From the IMG/VR virus record IMGVR_UViG_3300036790_000802, positions 1-34,882 of that record: DNA of 34,882 nt; one strand, given 5' to 3'. The position numbers and the translations under genes are program-made. The stretch is from a virus. The notes beneath the pieces are model-generated. The model was not told where the DNA came from and did no database searches. It saw only the letters and a list, made by a program, of their open reading frames with translations. Below, piece after piece: positions 7,053-16,119 of this stretch (the stretch's first letter is position 1; each line of letters starts with the position of its first letter).

Positions 7053-7769
7053 TTAGTTCAATGAGTTGAAGAACTCGCCAAAGCTGGCGGTGGCTTTGAA
7101 CTGCGGGACCGGTTCGAGGAGCTTGAATCCGCTTGTGAAGGCGTTTTGCAAACTCCACTTCGTCCTGGGCGCAAAGTCCGGGAACGCTGGCTCGAAGTAT
7201 TCGTGATGAATCACTCGCGCCAGGTGTTTTGGGGCGTCGAGCTCGTCCTCGATGAACGCGCGATAGATGATTTCTTTCGCTTGTCCATCGGTGATCTGCG
7301 CGGCGCGCCAGTTCTCGATCTGGTCTGCCATCGGCTTGAAGTTCCGTTGCATCTGCTCAAGACCGACGGCCAGCGCAGAGTTGAGGTCGAAGTGCTTTGA
7401 GTGCTTGGCGAGAACCGGCTCGAAGTCGCCGGAGAACGCCATATTGTCGCAACAGAAAACGCGAACGCCGACAACGAGGCCCAAGCGCATCGATTTGTCG
7501 TTGGCATTGCGGAGTCCGAGCGAGAAGCGGAATCCTTCGCCCGTCGTTTCGAGATCCATCACCCCAAAGAGCTTCATGCCGTCTTGGGAGACCGCGTACT
7601 CCTCCTTCACGACATTGATATGCCGGAAAGAAAGCGATTCGAGGAGTGAGGTTACGAGGTGGATGTGTGCGATCGGCTTGTGAGTGTCGGTCGCCTCGGG
7701 TGGAAGGATTTCAGCGAGTTGTTCGCGGGTGAGCTTTTCTGCCCCGCAATGTGCCATGAGAGCTTCCAT
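7053..7769 (-). CDS. DUF932 (phage/plasmid-like) protein
   Basis: A 238-residue protein recognised as DUF932 by its central GLVVGVRVFCCDNMAFSGD segment (about residues 98-116) and the preceding FSLGLRNANDKS. DUF932 proteins are common on plasmids and phages and have no firm biochemical role. GGAGGA precedes the ATG at ideal spacing. This is the first gene of the operon that ends at the 6603 terminator. Its leader (7770-7962) has two inverted repeats and a CAAGGTGCGTACA element also found in variant form ahead of the endolysin and scaffold genes. A strong ribosome binding site sets this operon apart from the virion genes. Confidence 0.85.
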   Translation of the reverse strand: MEALMAHCGAEKLTREQLAEILPPEATDTHKPIAHIHLVTSLLESLSFRHINVVKEEYAVSQDGMKLFGVMDLETTGEGFRFSLGLRNANDKSMRLGLVVGVRVFCCDNMAFSGDFEPVLAKHSKHFDLNSALAVGLEQMQRNFKPMADQIENWRAAQITDGQAKEIIYRAFIEDELDAPKHLARVIHHEYFEPAFPDFAPRTKWSLQNAFTSGFKLLEPVPQFKATASFGEFFNSLN

Positions 7770-7798
7770 AATTCCTCCTGGATTTTCAAGGTGCGTAC

Positions 7799-7917
7799 AG
7801 GACGTTGTGCGTCCTATTCGCGCCTCCGGGTCGAAGCGAAGGCGCGATTAGGGCGAGCAAATATGGCAAAGCACGCCCACGCCAGTAGCAATCCTGTAGG
7901 AGCAAGCCGCGCGGCTT
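7799..7917. repeat. Three inverted repeats upstream of the DUF932 gene
   Basis: AGGACG (7799-7804) pairs with CGTCCT (7810-7815). TCGCGCC (7818-7824) pairs with GGCGCGA (7841-7847). AAGCCGCGCGGCTT (7904-7917) is a perfect 14-bp palindrome. The last one is about 45 bp past the holin-like stop and could help end that transcript. The first two lie in the DUF932 leader and may be operators. None has a T tract. Confidence 0.4.
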
Positions 7918-7962
7918 AGCTGGGACTCCCCGTCCGTGAGAGCTACTGGTGTGGAGGTTCGA

Positions 7963-8166
7963 CTACTGCTGGGCTGGAGCGGCGGCTTGAATACCGGACC
8001 ACTTCACGAGGCCGGCGGCGGCGGCGTTGATGAACGGCGCGGCGATAAGCCAGTAAGGATTGCCCGAATAGAGCGCGATGACAGCGGGGATCGCCGCCGA
8101 GCCGAGCGCCCACGCAATAATCTTGCAAGCGTGGAGTGCGGCTTGTTCGAATGCTGAGATTTGCAT
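7963..8166 (-). CDS. Holin-like membrane protein
   Basis: A 67-residue protein with two likely transmembrane segments (about residues 13-33, IIAWALGSAAIPAVIALYSG, and 37-53, YWLIAAPFINAAAAGLV) separated by a short loop, and a short polar tail. This is the size and topology of a small two-span holin, which would permeabilise the inner membrane and let the endolysin reach the wall. It follows the M23 endolysin gene by 24 bp on the same strand. No Shine-Dalgarno sequence is seen; the AAAGGTCG element lies 18 bp ahead of the ATG. Confidence 0.65.
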   Translation of the reverse strand: MQISAFEQAALHACKIIAWALGSAAIPAVIALYSGNPYWLIAAPFINAAAAGLVKWSGIQAAAPAQQ

Positions 8167-8190
8167 TTTATTGATAGATAACTTCGACCT

Positions 8191-8850
8191 TTACCATAAT
8201 TTCTCGATGAGCACCGCGAGTTCTGCGAGCCAATCGAGTTTCTGTGCGGGAGTGGCATCAGTAGTCGCCGCGATGTTACTCACAACCGTGGATGCGGAAG
8301 CGATAACGGCTTCCACTGCCTGGATGTCCTGTGCGTAGTGATCGTTGAAGTAGGGAGTTGGGTCAACGCAGCCGAGATACCCGTTCTCGGGGCTGAGGGC
8401 GGTGATGGCTCCATCGCTTTCCCGCACCTCGCACGGCATGACTCCAAGATGGAGATGGGGTCCGGTGCTCTCCGTTGGGAATCCGGAGTTATCGGAGTAG
8501 CCAAGCATCTGCCCCGCTTTGACGGGCGTGTAAATTCCCTGCTCCGTGGGAATTGCATAGGGAAAGCCAGGGGTGTTGGCCGGATACATGTGCCAGAGGA
8601 TGATATTGAATTGCGGGGCGGTATGGTTTGGCGTGCGAATCCAAATTCCGCATCCGCCGTATTCGTCGGTCACGTATAACGCATCACCGTCGCACGGAGC
8701 ATATACAGGCGTTCCCGATTTGCATTCAAAGTCAATTCCCGGATGGCCCTTTTGTCCGAGCGCGGCGTACATGGGCGAGGTCGTGCCGAAGAGATTCGCT
8801 TGATCGATTTCGTCTTTGACCGGGTAGTACAGGAAGGGGATTGGCTCCAT
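8191..8850 (-). CDS. M23 family metallopeptidase endolysin
   Basis: A 219-residue zinc peptidase that would cut peptide cross-bridges in peptidoglycan to release progeny. The LytM/M23 signature is complete: HPGID with H36 and D40, and PHLHLG with H132 and H134; H87 in ILWHMY may also line the site. There is no signal peptide, so export would need the neighbouring holin-like protein. A helical tail (about 170-219) follows the catalytic domain. No Shine-Dalgarno sequence precedes the ATG. A CAAGGTGGGGACAACTAC element lies 33-50 bp upstream. It could alternatively act as a virion-associated hydrolase, but its place next to a holin favours lysis. Confidence 0.9.
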   Translation of the reverse strand: MEPIPFLYYPVKDEIDQANLFGTTSPMYAALGQKGHPGIDFECKSGTPVYAPCDGDALYVTDEYGGCGIWIRTPNHTAPQFNIILWHMYPANTPGFPYAIPTEQGIYTPVKAGQMLGYSDNSGFPTESTGPHLHLGVMPCEVRESDGAITALSPENGYLGCVDPTPYFNDHYAQDIQAVEAVIASASTVVSNIAATTDATPAQKLDWLAELAVLIEKLW

Positions 8851-8936
8851 TATTTTCAGTGTGAAGTGTTTTGAGATTCTTGCAAGGTGGGGACAACTAC
8901 TTGCAATACCGCGCAGGAAGAGTAGTGTGAGGGCAA

Positions 8937-9053
8937 ATGGTCATACGCGATATTGTCTGGGCAGTTCTCATAATTGGAGGTATGTGGATGATTGCGAGTG
9001 TCGCGCGCGCAACGCGCGGAAAGGATGATTGGCTGGACGATTGGGATTTCTGA
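8937..9053 (+). CDS. Tiny plus-strand membrane peptide
   Basis: A 38-residue frame with a short N-terminus, one hydrophobic span (about residues 6-22, VWAVLIIGGMWMIASV), a small basic patch and a strongly acidic, Trp-rich tail DDWLDDWDF. GTGAGGG a few bases ahead of the ATG can act as a ribosome binding site. It is on the opposite strand to the genes either side and fills the gap between the endolysin leader and the last internal virion gene. It may be a lysis or exclusion peptide, or a chance frame. Confidence 0.4.
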   Translation: MVIRDIVWAVLIIGGMWMIASVARATRGKDDWLDDWDF

Positions 9054-9057
9054 TCGG

Positions 9058-10788
9058 CTATTTCTTCTTCGTCTTCGGTGCCGCCGGTGCTTCCGATTCC
9101 ATCGACACTCCGAAGATCGCGGAGAGCGACGGAAGAATCGCGGCGGTGTCTTTCGGGTCGTTCTTGAACATATTGATGTAGTCCTGTAGGACGAGCGGGG
9201 TGAGCTCGTCGTACGTTTCGGACTTCAAGGTCACTGGTTGGCCGACTGCATTCGAACCGGCCATCCAATCCGCGATCGCGCCGGCGATCGGCGAAAGATG
9301 GTCCCTCAAATAGCTCAACGCCTGATCCGCGCGCGACGGCGCGCTGAACGGCGTCTTTTCCTGCTTGCCGGTCTTTGTCGTGGTGTAGAGAGGCGCGCCG
9401 AGGGGCGTAGCCTTTCCGGTGGAACTGACATATTTCCCCGAGATGAGCTGCGAGACCAATCGGGCGTAGGCGGCATTTCCGCCGGTCATATCGAACGTCG
9501 TGTTACCGATTTTTACTTTCCCGAAACTTGTGCTGACGGGATTGGCGTTTACTCCCGCGCCTGCAAGCCGCGACAGTCCGAGCACTGAGGCCGTGACGAT
9601 CAAACTGCCCGTGAGCTGACGGAGTGCGGCCATGCGCGCGGTGGGGCTCGTAGTTGGATCAAGATACGTCTTGGGGTTGAACATATCGAATGTCGCCATC
9701 ACCTTTCGAGGGGAGAAGAAGGTCGTGTTGAGCGCGGCGGTCGCGCGGTCCAGACCGAACGGGAGAGTTCCGCGCCCGGTGAAATTGTTCACTACGTTCG
9801 CGAGATCCTTGGTCGCCTGTGAACCCTTGCTTACGTCCTCGCCGTTCAGCCGCGCGGCATTCAACAGATCTTCAAAGCGGTAAAAACGGGTGTAATTCAG
9901 GAATCCGGTGAACGCGCGCGAGGACGCGCGGATAAGATCAGGCAACCCCGTTTTACCGCTCAGCCACTTGCTCCCCTTCTGCAAGAGCGAAGATTGGATT
10001 GCTTCTTCGCGGTCGTTCAACTTGCCATCGATGCTCGTGATCCCAAGGCCAGCGGATTTTGCGAGGTCATAATCCGGGTGTCCGGAGATCATCGCCTGGG
10101 CGTTCTTGTAGTTGTCCTCGTTCGCGAAGTATTTGAACTGATCCCCGGCCGCCTCCCAGAATCTCCCGGTGCTGACCATACCCCAGCCCTGGACGCCCAT
10201 TGCGGAGAAATGGAGAACCGACGTGAGCGCGGACTTCGGGATGTTGAGGATGTCGGTGATCGTGCTCCCGACCGTGCGGTTCGGATTCGGCTTCAGGGAA
10301 TCGAGATAATCGCCGAACGCGCCTTTCGATTTTCCATATTGGAGGATGTTCTCGTTGCTCGGGTTGGAATCCCGTGATGTCTTCGCTTCTGCGGACTGTT
10401 TTGCGAGATCGGATATTTTCGCGGCCTCCTCCATCGAGACCGTCGCGTTCAGCTTGTGCGCGGCGAGGTCTTTGAGAAACATATCCTGCGTCTTTGGATT
10501 CAGCACCTCGTCCATTTTGCCTACGCGCGAGACGATGTCCCGTTGGGCTTCGGGAGAGATGCCAGATACCTTTTTTGCCCAATTGATGATTCCCTGCTGC
10601 TGATTCTTCAAGAGGAGTTTGCTCTCGAACTGAGCATTGGTTTGCTTCGCGCTCTCTTCGCTCATGAACTCTTTGAAATACTCCTGGCGCTCTTCGCTCG
10701 TCATTGCGGAGAGTTTTTCAGGATTCAATTCGCCGGATTTGATTCGGTTCAAGAATTCTTCTGTTTCTTTTTGTGGAAGGCAAAACAT
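9058..10788 (-). CDS. Internal virion / ejection-type protein with late hydrophobic segment
   Basis: A 576-residue protein. The first 170 residues are charged and helical. The middle and C-terminus include FFSPRKVMATFDMFNPKTY, a hydrophobic run SLIVTASVLGLSRLAG (about 393-408), then GNTTFDMTGGNAAYARLV and IAGAIADWMAGSNAVGQPV. I recognise this C-terminal pattern from large structural or polyvalent-associated proteins of podovirus-like phages, probably injected with the DNA. It is the last of three large genes after the adaptor, the place where P22-like phages keep their ejection proteins. The C-terminus is a Lys-rich KTKKK. Exact role is inferred from context. Confidence 0.65.
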   Translation of the reverse strand: MFCLPQKETEEFLNRIKSGELNPEKLSAMTSEERQEYFKEFMSEESAKQTNAQFESKLLLKNQQQGIINWAKKVSGISPEAQRDIVSRVGKMDEVLNPKTQDMFLKDLAAHKLNATVSMEEAAKISDLAKQSAEAKTSRDSNPSNENILQYGKSKGAFGDYLDSLKPNPNRTVGSTITDILNIPKSALTSVLHFSAMGVQGWGMVSTGRFWEAAGDQFKYFANEDNYKNAQAMISGHPDYDLAKSAGLGITSIDGKLNDREEAIQSSLLQKGSKWLSGKTGLPDLIRASSRAFTGFLNYTRFYRFEDLLNAARLNGEDVSKGSQATKDLANVVNNFTGRGTLPFGLDRATAALNTTFFSPRKVMATFDMFNPKTYLDPTTSPTARMAALRQLTGSLIVTASVLGLSRLAGAGVNANPVSTSFGKVKIGNTTFDMTGGNAAYARLVSQLISGKYVSSTGKATPLGAPLYTTTKTGKQEKTPFSAPSRADQALSYLRDHLSPIAGAIADWMAGSNAVGQPVTLKSETYDELTPLVLQDYINMFKNDPKDTAAILPSLSAIFGVSMESEAPAAPKTKKK

Positions 10789-10797
10789 TTTAGTGAA

Positions 10798-12876
10798 TCA
10801 GCATTTTATGGAGTCGACGAATGACTTCCAATCCTGTATCTTCGGCGCGGCCTTTTTGATCTCCCCTTTGATGTCGTCGGCGATCTTTCCTTTTTCGGTT
10901 TCAAGATTGCCGCCTTTGCCAAGTTTTTCGGTTGCTGCTTTCTCCCGCGCGGTCTGAATACCTTTAATCGCTTCAGTGGGGGATGCATCGTCCCGTTCCG
11001 CGAGCGTCCTGATCCTCTGGCCCATCGTGGTGGCCTCGGTCGTGAGCGATGACTGAGTGGCGAGATCCCGGAGCGTGCTCACGTCATTGTCTTGAATCGC
11101 CTTGTTCTCCACGGCAACGAAGACGCTCTCCGGCAATACACCATCGGGCGGAGCTTCCTGGCCCATTGCGATCCGTTTCGCCTGATCGTAATTATTCGTC
11201 AGAAGATCGACGGCTTTTGATGCTTGATCTTTCATGCTCACGGTTTTGTATTCGGGAAGGTCACTGAACCCACGGGTCAACTTCGCTTCGACGGCTTTCT
11301 CCTGGACACCCTGGGCGAGCGCGCTCGTCTTTGTCTCGCCACTTCCTTCGACCGGCGTGACTTCCGGGGTTTTCTCGGGAACGGTCTCAGCCGGTGCTTT
11401 TTCGACGGGTGCCACTTCAGCTTTCGGCGCGGGCGCCGCGCTTGCGGGTGCCTTCGGCGTTTCTGGCATCGATGCATTGTTCATCTGCTGCGCTTTGTCG
11501 TTCGCATCCGCAACGATCTTGTCTTCCTGTTCGGGAGTGATCTCCCCTTTCGCATCCATCGCGCCCGTAATCGCTCCGTAGATATGTCCGCCGATAATGA
11601 TCTGACCGGCAAGCGTTCCGACACTATGAACGGCGTTTGCAAGATTGTTCTTGGCTGTTTGCGAGATCGGGAGGGCGGAGAGAAGTTTATCGGCGACGAA
11701 TCCTCCAACCTGGCCTGTCTTGTTGAAAATGAGGCCAGTCGCATCGGCCGCTGGCTTTACTACCGGAAGCTGCGACAGGATATTGAACGTTTCTGACGCA
11801 GGAAAGAATAGTGTTGCCGCGGATGAAGTGAGTAGATTGAGCACGTCGCTTGTCTTTTCGGATGCTGAATGGTTCGTCGATGGCGTGAAATCCGAGACAA
11901 CTTGTGTGGCGCTATGAGCGAGATTGCTAATCGTCGCATCTGCTCCTTGCTTCGCATTGTTGACGATCGTGTTGAGCGTCTGAATCGGATGGACTACCGC
12001 GTTGCCGCCCAATTCGTTGAAAAGTGGTTTCGATGTCGCGCCGGGATTCGTGAAGGCGTCTTTCACATAGCTCCCTATCTTTGAAAGCACGGTCGGCTGG
12101 CCGGATTGCGATTTCCCGGTGAGGAGGCCATCGAACAATCCTGGCTTCTGCGCCGGGGTACTCACCTGATTGGGCGCTGGATTCGGGTATCCGCTCGCCA
12201 GCGGATGGGTGCTCGAAGCAAAATTCTGATCGTCGGGAAGCTGGACGCCTTTCGCGCGCGCAATAATTTTCTGTCCGTCGATGTACGAGATCTGGCCGCT
12301 CGCCACTTGTTTGGCCGTCGAATTCTCAAGATCAAGTGACGGCTGGGTTCCGTCCGATTTTAATTTCTCAAGATTGAGATTGGAAGTGTCGTTCGATCCC
12401 CCAAGTTCAAGCGAGATGAGATGGTCGAGCTGCTCGTCCGGTTCCGCGCCGGTTGCTTTTCTTACGGCTTCGCTCGCGGCTTCGGGCATTCTGCCGTTGT
12501 GAAGCACTGACGGGTCGATCTTCTGGGGAACTGTGGGATCAAAGGCCGGCGCGACACGGTCTGAAAGAAGATCGCTCGTCTTCGTGGTCTGATCCTCATA
12601 CGTGAGAAGTGGCTTGCCAGAATACTGGTCTTTGACCGTGGAAGCCCCGTATCCGCTGCCAAGGTTCCCTTTGAATGCGTTTGGGGTCGTGGCGGGGGAA
12701 ATGACGGGTGCGGAAGCCGGGGCTACGGGGGAAAGCGGCGCTACGGGCGTGATAGGGGCCTTGGCAGGGGCCGGAGCTGGGGTAAAGAGCCCTGAAAAGG
12801 TCCCTTTTGCGCTCAAAGGTGCCGCAGGAGCGGATTGTGAACTACCTGTGAAGAGTCCTGCGAATGGAGAGGCCAT
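10798..12876 (-). CDS. Large virion-associated protein with HNH-like motif
   Basis: A 692-residue protein. The N-terminus has three variants of a Phe/Gly-Leu-Phe-Thr motif (FAGLFTGSSQSA, FSGLFTPAPA and, near residue 248, DGLLTGKSQSG) in Ala/Pro-rich linker. Residues 149-170 read QLDHLISLELGGSNDTSNLNLE, the beta-beta-alpha metal-finger pattern DHLIPLELGG...N of HNH-like domains, so a nuclease or DNA-binding role is possible. Later parts include hydrophobic stretches (about 350-425), an Ala/Pro/Glu-rich linker (about 475-525) and a charged helical tail. The gene lies in the ejection-protein position between a coiled protein and the 576-residue protein. Whether the metal site is active cannot be told from sequence alone. 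Confidence 0.6.
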   Translation of the reverse strand: MASPFAGLFTGSSQSAPAAPLSAKGTFSGLFTPAPAPAKAPITPVAPLSPVAPASAPVISPATTPNAFKGNLGSGYGASTVKDQYSGKPLLTYEDQTTKTSDLLSDRVAPAFDPTVPQKIDPSVLHNGRMPEAASEAVRKATGAEPDEQLDHLISLELGGSNDTSNLNLEKLKSDGTQPSLDLENSTAKQVASGQISYIDGQKIIARAKGVQLPDDQNFASSTHPLASGYPNPAPNQVSTPAQKPGLFDGLLTGKSQSGQPTVLSKIGSYVKDAFTNPGATSKPLFNELGGNAVVHPIQTLNTIVNNAKQGADATISNLAHSATQVVSDFTPSTNHSASEKTSDVLNLLTSSAATLFFPASETFNILSQLPVVKPAADATGLIFNKTGQVGGFVADKLLSALPISQTAKNNLANAVHSVGTLAGQIIIGGHIYGAITGAMDAKGEITPEQEDKIVADANDKAQQMNNASMPETPKAPASAAPAPKAEVAPVEKAPAETVPEKTPEVTPVEGSGETKTSALAQGVQEKAVEAKLTRGFSDLPEYKTVSMKDQASKAVDLLTNNYDQAKRIAMGQEAPPDGVLPESVFVAVENKAIQDNDVSTLRDLATQSSLTTEATTMGQRIRTLAERDDASPTEAIKGIQTAREKAATEKLGKGGNLETEKGKIADDIKGEIKKAAPKIQDWKSFVDSIKC

Positions 12877-12878
12877 CG

Positions 12879-13853
12879 TTATTTCGGCTTCGTGAGGCCG
12901 GTATAGTTATTCGTCGGGTCCGCAGTGTTCGCGTACTTCTTAAAATTAGAGATGAACGATGAGGCGGGAAGTCCCTGCGCCTGCCACGCGCTCAATCCGG
13001 TCGCCCAATCTTTTGGATTGATGTATCCATCGGAACCGGTCACGCTGGAGAGTTCCGAATCCATGCTGGAGATGGAATCGGCGGTGGATGGCTTCGGCGG
13101 GGCCGATGTTTTACCCGGAAGAACCTGGTCGAACGTTTGGGTCGTCGGGTTCCATGTGTACGTCGCGCCGTTCGCGCCCTTGATCGTCTTCGGCGGTGCG
13201 CTCGCGGTCTTCTGATCTGCTGCCGCCTGTTTCGCCTGGGCCTCAAGCGCGGCGAGTTTCGCTTTGTTCGACGCGCTGGTCGCAGTGTTGTCGGCGGTCT
13301 CGCGCGTGACGAGATCTTTAACTTGGGCGAGCTTTGAGTTGTACTCGTCCTGATAATTTTTGATGTCGGCAGTCGCCATGTCCGTCACGTTTTTCACGCG
13401 GCCCACGCGGTCGGCCTCGTCGAGCCATGGATTGTCGTTGATATTTCCCGTTGCGGTCACGAGGTCATTCTGTCGGCCGGTGATCGTGTTCTGGAGCTGG
13501 TCTAAGCCAGCGGCGGAATAGGCCGAATTGTAAAGGTCGGTCTCATCGGTCGTCGGCGGGGCCGTGAGTGAGGACACCGCATCGGAGTACGACTTATACC
13601 CCAACGACTGGGCCACCTGATCTTCTGCGCTTTGTGAATCGGTCGGCGCACCGCTCGCGTCCGTCTTAGGAGTCGGCATTCCGGCTGCCGTGCGAAGTCC
13701 TGCGATGCGGGTGCTATACGCTGCCGCGCTTTCACCTGGCGCGAGTGCATATTGATTCGGGGTGATGCCGGTGTCCTTATCAATCGACGTGTCACCGTTC
13801 GGAAGGTTCGGCGTGAGGTTCGGTGCGGGGGTTGTTATAGGTGCGGAAAGCAT
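12879..13853 (-). CDS. Coiled, Ala/Thr-rich virion protein (probable ejection protein)
   Basis: A 324-residue protein rich in Ala, Thr, Ser and Asp. After a Pro-rich start it has a long helical stretch (about 95-215) with NKAKLAALEAQAKQAAADQK coiled-coil character. A small beta patch NGATYTWNPTTQTFDQV follows, and then a C-terminal domain ending FISNFKKYANTADPTNNYTGL. It lies between the adaptor gene and two larger internal proteins, spaced 2-3 bases from each neighbour, so it belongs to the same translation unit. The probable role is as an internal or ejection protein, by position. No catalytic motif is seen. Confidence 0.6.
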   Translation of the reverse strand: MLSAPITTPAPNLTPNLPNGDTSIDKDTGITPNQYALAPGESAAAYSTRIAGLRTAAGMPTPKTDASGAPTDSQSAEDQVAQSLGYKSYSDAVSSLTAPPTTDETDLYNSAYSAAGLDQLQNTITGRQNDLVTATGNINDNPWLDEADRVGRVKNVTDMATADIKNYQDEYNSKLAQVKDLVTRETADNTATSASNKAKLAALEAQAKQAAADQKTASAPPKTIKGANGATYTWNPTTQTFDQVLPGKTSAPPKPSTADSISSMDSELSSVTGSDGYINPKDWATGLSAWQAQGLPASSFISNFKKYANTADPTNNYTGLTKPK

Positions 13854-13856
13854 GGA

Positions 13857-14606
13857 TTAAGGAAAATTACCGATGTTTGTGTCAAACCGCGTCGAGCGGC
13901 GGGAGTTGAACATATCCTGCGTATTGAAGAACGGCTGGTGCTGCGCCATCTTTTCTGCCTTTCGGTCCCCCATCGGCTTCCAAACAACATCGAGCATCGC
14001 CATCCCGCGCGCTTCCTGGTCTTTCCCTCCGGCGACATTTTGTTTCTTGTCGCTCAAAAGCGCCTCTGAATAGGCAAGTAGAATGATCGCGTGATTGCCG
14101 GAATTCTCTTCGGCGTCTGAAGTCGGAGAGAACGGCAAGAGGTCGGTGGAATTGGAGAGGGTCGGCGCGCGCAACTTGCCGTACAAGCTGTAACTCTGCC
14201 CAGCGGAATATGCGGCCGGGTTCAGATAATATTTCCTGGCGAATTCCGTCCAAATGAGCGAAGTGTCGGTGGGATAGTTAGAGAGCCATCGCATGTACTC
14301 TGCGAAGTTCCGCTTGCCGTTCTCTCGCCCGGTCCATGGAACATTATTTATGACCACAAGGAAAATGCTCTCGTCTTCAAACGTCGCTGGGTACGCTATC
14401 GGTGTGGCCGAGGGGGTTCCCATCGTTCCGGTCGCCACGCCCTCGGTAAACGTCCAGGGCTTATAGTCCCACGCGCGCTTGACCCCGTTATTGATATAGC
14501 CGTCGATGTCGGCCTGCGAAAAAAGTGTGTTCGTCCCGGCGAGAACGTCGGCAACGTCAAGATTGAGTTGTGAGCACAGGGCAATTTCCGCTTCGCTGAG
14601 AATCAT
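13857..14606 (-). CDS. Head-tail adaptor / connector-like protein
   Basis: A 249-residue protein starting with a helical N-terminus that includes [21 protein letters not shown] middle FARKYYLNP and a C-terminal helix [20 protein letters not shown] follow. This layout resembles the small adaptor (gp4-like or connector) proteins that sit between portal and tail in short-tailed phages. The start ATG overlaps the stop of the HNH gene as ATGA, and there is no Shine-Dalgarno sequence, so translation may be coupled. Before HNH insertion the tail fibre gene would have been the direct upstream neighbour. The family is assigned by pattern and position, not by a search. Confidence 0.6.
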   Translation of the reverse strand: MILSEAEIALCSQLNLDVADVLAGTNTLFSQADIDGYINNGVKRAWDYKPWTFTEGVATGTMGTPSATPIAYPATFEDESIFLVVINNVPWTGRENGKRNFAEYMRWLSNYPTDTSLIWTEFARKYYLNPAAYSAGQSYSLYGKLRAPTLSNSTDLLPFSPTSDAEENSGNHAIILLAYSEALLSDKKQNVAGGKDQEARGMAMLDVVWKPMGDRKAEKMAQHQPFFNTQDMFNSRRSTRFDTNIGNFP

Positions 14607-15088
14607 GCTGCCTGTAATAATTTGATTGGTTCATACCTTTCGATGTAGGTATATTTGCGGCAATTGCATTGTTTGCATAGGGGCTGGATATTTGAAATGT
14701 AATCTGAGCCGCCCCTAGAGAGCGGAATAATATGGTCTTCCGTAAGCGTGATTTCTGGTTCAAATCTAAAGCAAGAGGGACACTGATTTGAGAAGCGTAT
14801 TTTTAGTGAAAGCCACTGTTCGTAGGTGTGGGTACCCAATGCCTGCCGCTTTTTTCTGTTGGTTGAATTATTTAGCCAGCTCACGTAAGCGGGATTAGAC
14901 ATTCGCCCGTCTTTATAAAAGTGGGATTGAGTTGTTGGTCGTTTATGCTCTGCCCAATACTTAACAAGACCTGAAGATGTTTCCCCTTTCTTCATCCATG
15001 ATCCGTAATTGTTTCGCAATGCAACGAGACGCATGTTATCTCGATATGTCTGACTATATGGCTCTCGTTTATAAACTCCGCTTGGCAT
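14603..15088 (-). CDS. HNH homing-type endonuclease
   Basis: A 161-residue protein with a clear zinc-bound HNH core near its C-terminus: CPSC, then [16 protein letters not shown] (D-H catalytic), [11 protein letters not shown] (the N and the second CxxC). It would make a nick or break in DNA, probably to copy its own gene into phages lacking it. I start it at MPSGVYKRE (ATG 15088) because this is a common start of such proteins; an upstream in-frame ATG at 15148 would extend it into the tail fibre gene. It is free-standing between tail fibre and adaptor genes and is visibly more AT-rich than both, as expected of a recent insertion. It overlaps the adaptor start by ATGA. Confidence 0.85.
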   Translation of the reverse strand: MPSGVYKREPYSQTYRDNMRLVALRNNYGSWMKKGETSSGLVKYWAEHKRPTTQSHFYKDGRMSNPAYVSWLNNSTNRKKRQALGTHTYEQWLSLKIRFSNQCPSCFRFEPEITLTEDHIIPLSRGGSDYISNIQPLCKQCNCRKYTYIERYEPIKLLQAA

Positions 15089-15129
15089 TGATGTGGTTTC
15101 TTTAAGTGTAAGGGGTTTTATATTTTTTG

Positions 15130-16119
15130 CTAGCCCAGCGCAAGCCATGAGATCCCCTGAGCATATCCTGTAGCACCAAGAAAACTCGAAGCGTTTGTCA
15201 AAGAATATGAAATCCTAAATGTAAACGTAGTTGATCCAACACTAATCAGTTCCAATTGCATATTGCCCGACGTTTGCGATCCACTATTAGTCCATGAAGT
15301 AGAGTTTCCTCCACTATGAAGTGGTCCGGTTGACGACGAAACGACAAAATAATTTGAGAATCCGGAGACGTTTGTTCCGCTTGCATCGAAAGTGATACAC
15401 AGTATGGCTTGAAGTTGCGTGCCTAGTCCCGGATTATTTGATCCGGGAACTTGGAAATTGTTTATCGAAACGGTGATGAGTTTTGGGGTCGTCCCTAAGC
15501 CATGCGTAACAACCGTATCGTCGTTCTGGGCACCTACGGTAAATCCGGTAAGAGTAATGTCGGATATAGTCCCGGTTGCGATGGCGAAACTGCCGCCGCC
15601 TCCACCTGAAGGGGTTGAATAAGCGCCTGTCCCGTCAAGGTACTTCGTGGCATCGTTCGGAAGTTTCGGCGCGAAGCCGTGTTGTGAAGTAGAAACGTCG
15701 TTGGTCGTGATATTCGACATCGGCAAAGTCGCGTCGTCGATCGTGCAAGTGATGGTGACATTCCCTGTCCCTCCTCCCGGGCTGATCGAAATTCCCGTCC
15801 CCGCAAGGATCTGATCCACACCCGAACCGCCTCCGCCGCTCACCGCAAACTCATTCCACTGATTATTGAAATAGAGGTAGAGGAAATAATCGGAACCGTC
15901 AAAGACGAAGACGATCTGGTCCTGGAATGTTTGGGGAATATACGTCGGGGCTGAACTCACACAAAGTTGCACGCTCTGAAGCTGCGTGAGGAGCGGAATG
16001 AATTGCGAGATCGGAACTGACTGAACCGGCGGCGCGGAGGGGACGCCCGACTGGCTGTCGGGGGCTTCCGCTTGGATCGATCCGTTTGCAACCCCTGTCG
16101 TGAATTCAGGTTCGGTCAT
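15130..16119 (-). CDS. Tail fibre / receptor-binding-type protein
   Basis: A 329-residue structural protein. The N-terminal third has [16 protein letters not shown] and [22 protein letters not shown] Gly-rich hinge (SGGGGSG) leads to the segment [21 protein letters not shown], a shaft repeat that I know from tail fibres, then a second Gly-rich hinge and a beta-rich, Ser/Thr/Asn-rich C-terminal head. It would sit at the tail and bind the host surface. Its ATG overlaps the stop of the preceding nozzle gene (ATGA). No chaperone or intramolecular peptidase domain is visible. Confidence 0.75.
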   Translation of the reverse strand: MTEPEFTTGVANGSIQAEAPDSQSGVPSAPPVQSVPISQFIPLLTQLQSVQLCVSSAPTYIPQTFQDQIVFVFDGSDYFLYLYFNNQWNEFAVSGGGGSGVDQILAGTGISISPGGGTGNVTITCTIDDATLPMSNITTNDVSTSQHGFAPKLPNDATKYLDGTGAYSTPSGGGGGSFAIATGTISDITLTGFTVGAQNDDTVVTHGLGTTPKLITVSINNFQVPGSNNPGLGTQLQAILCITFDASGTNVSGFSNYFVVSSSTGPLHSGGNSTSWTNSGSQTSGNMQLELISVGSTTFTFRISYSLTNASSFLGATGYAQGISWLALG

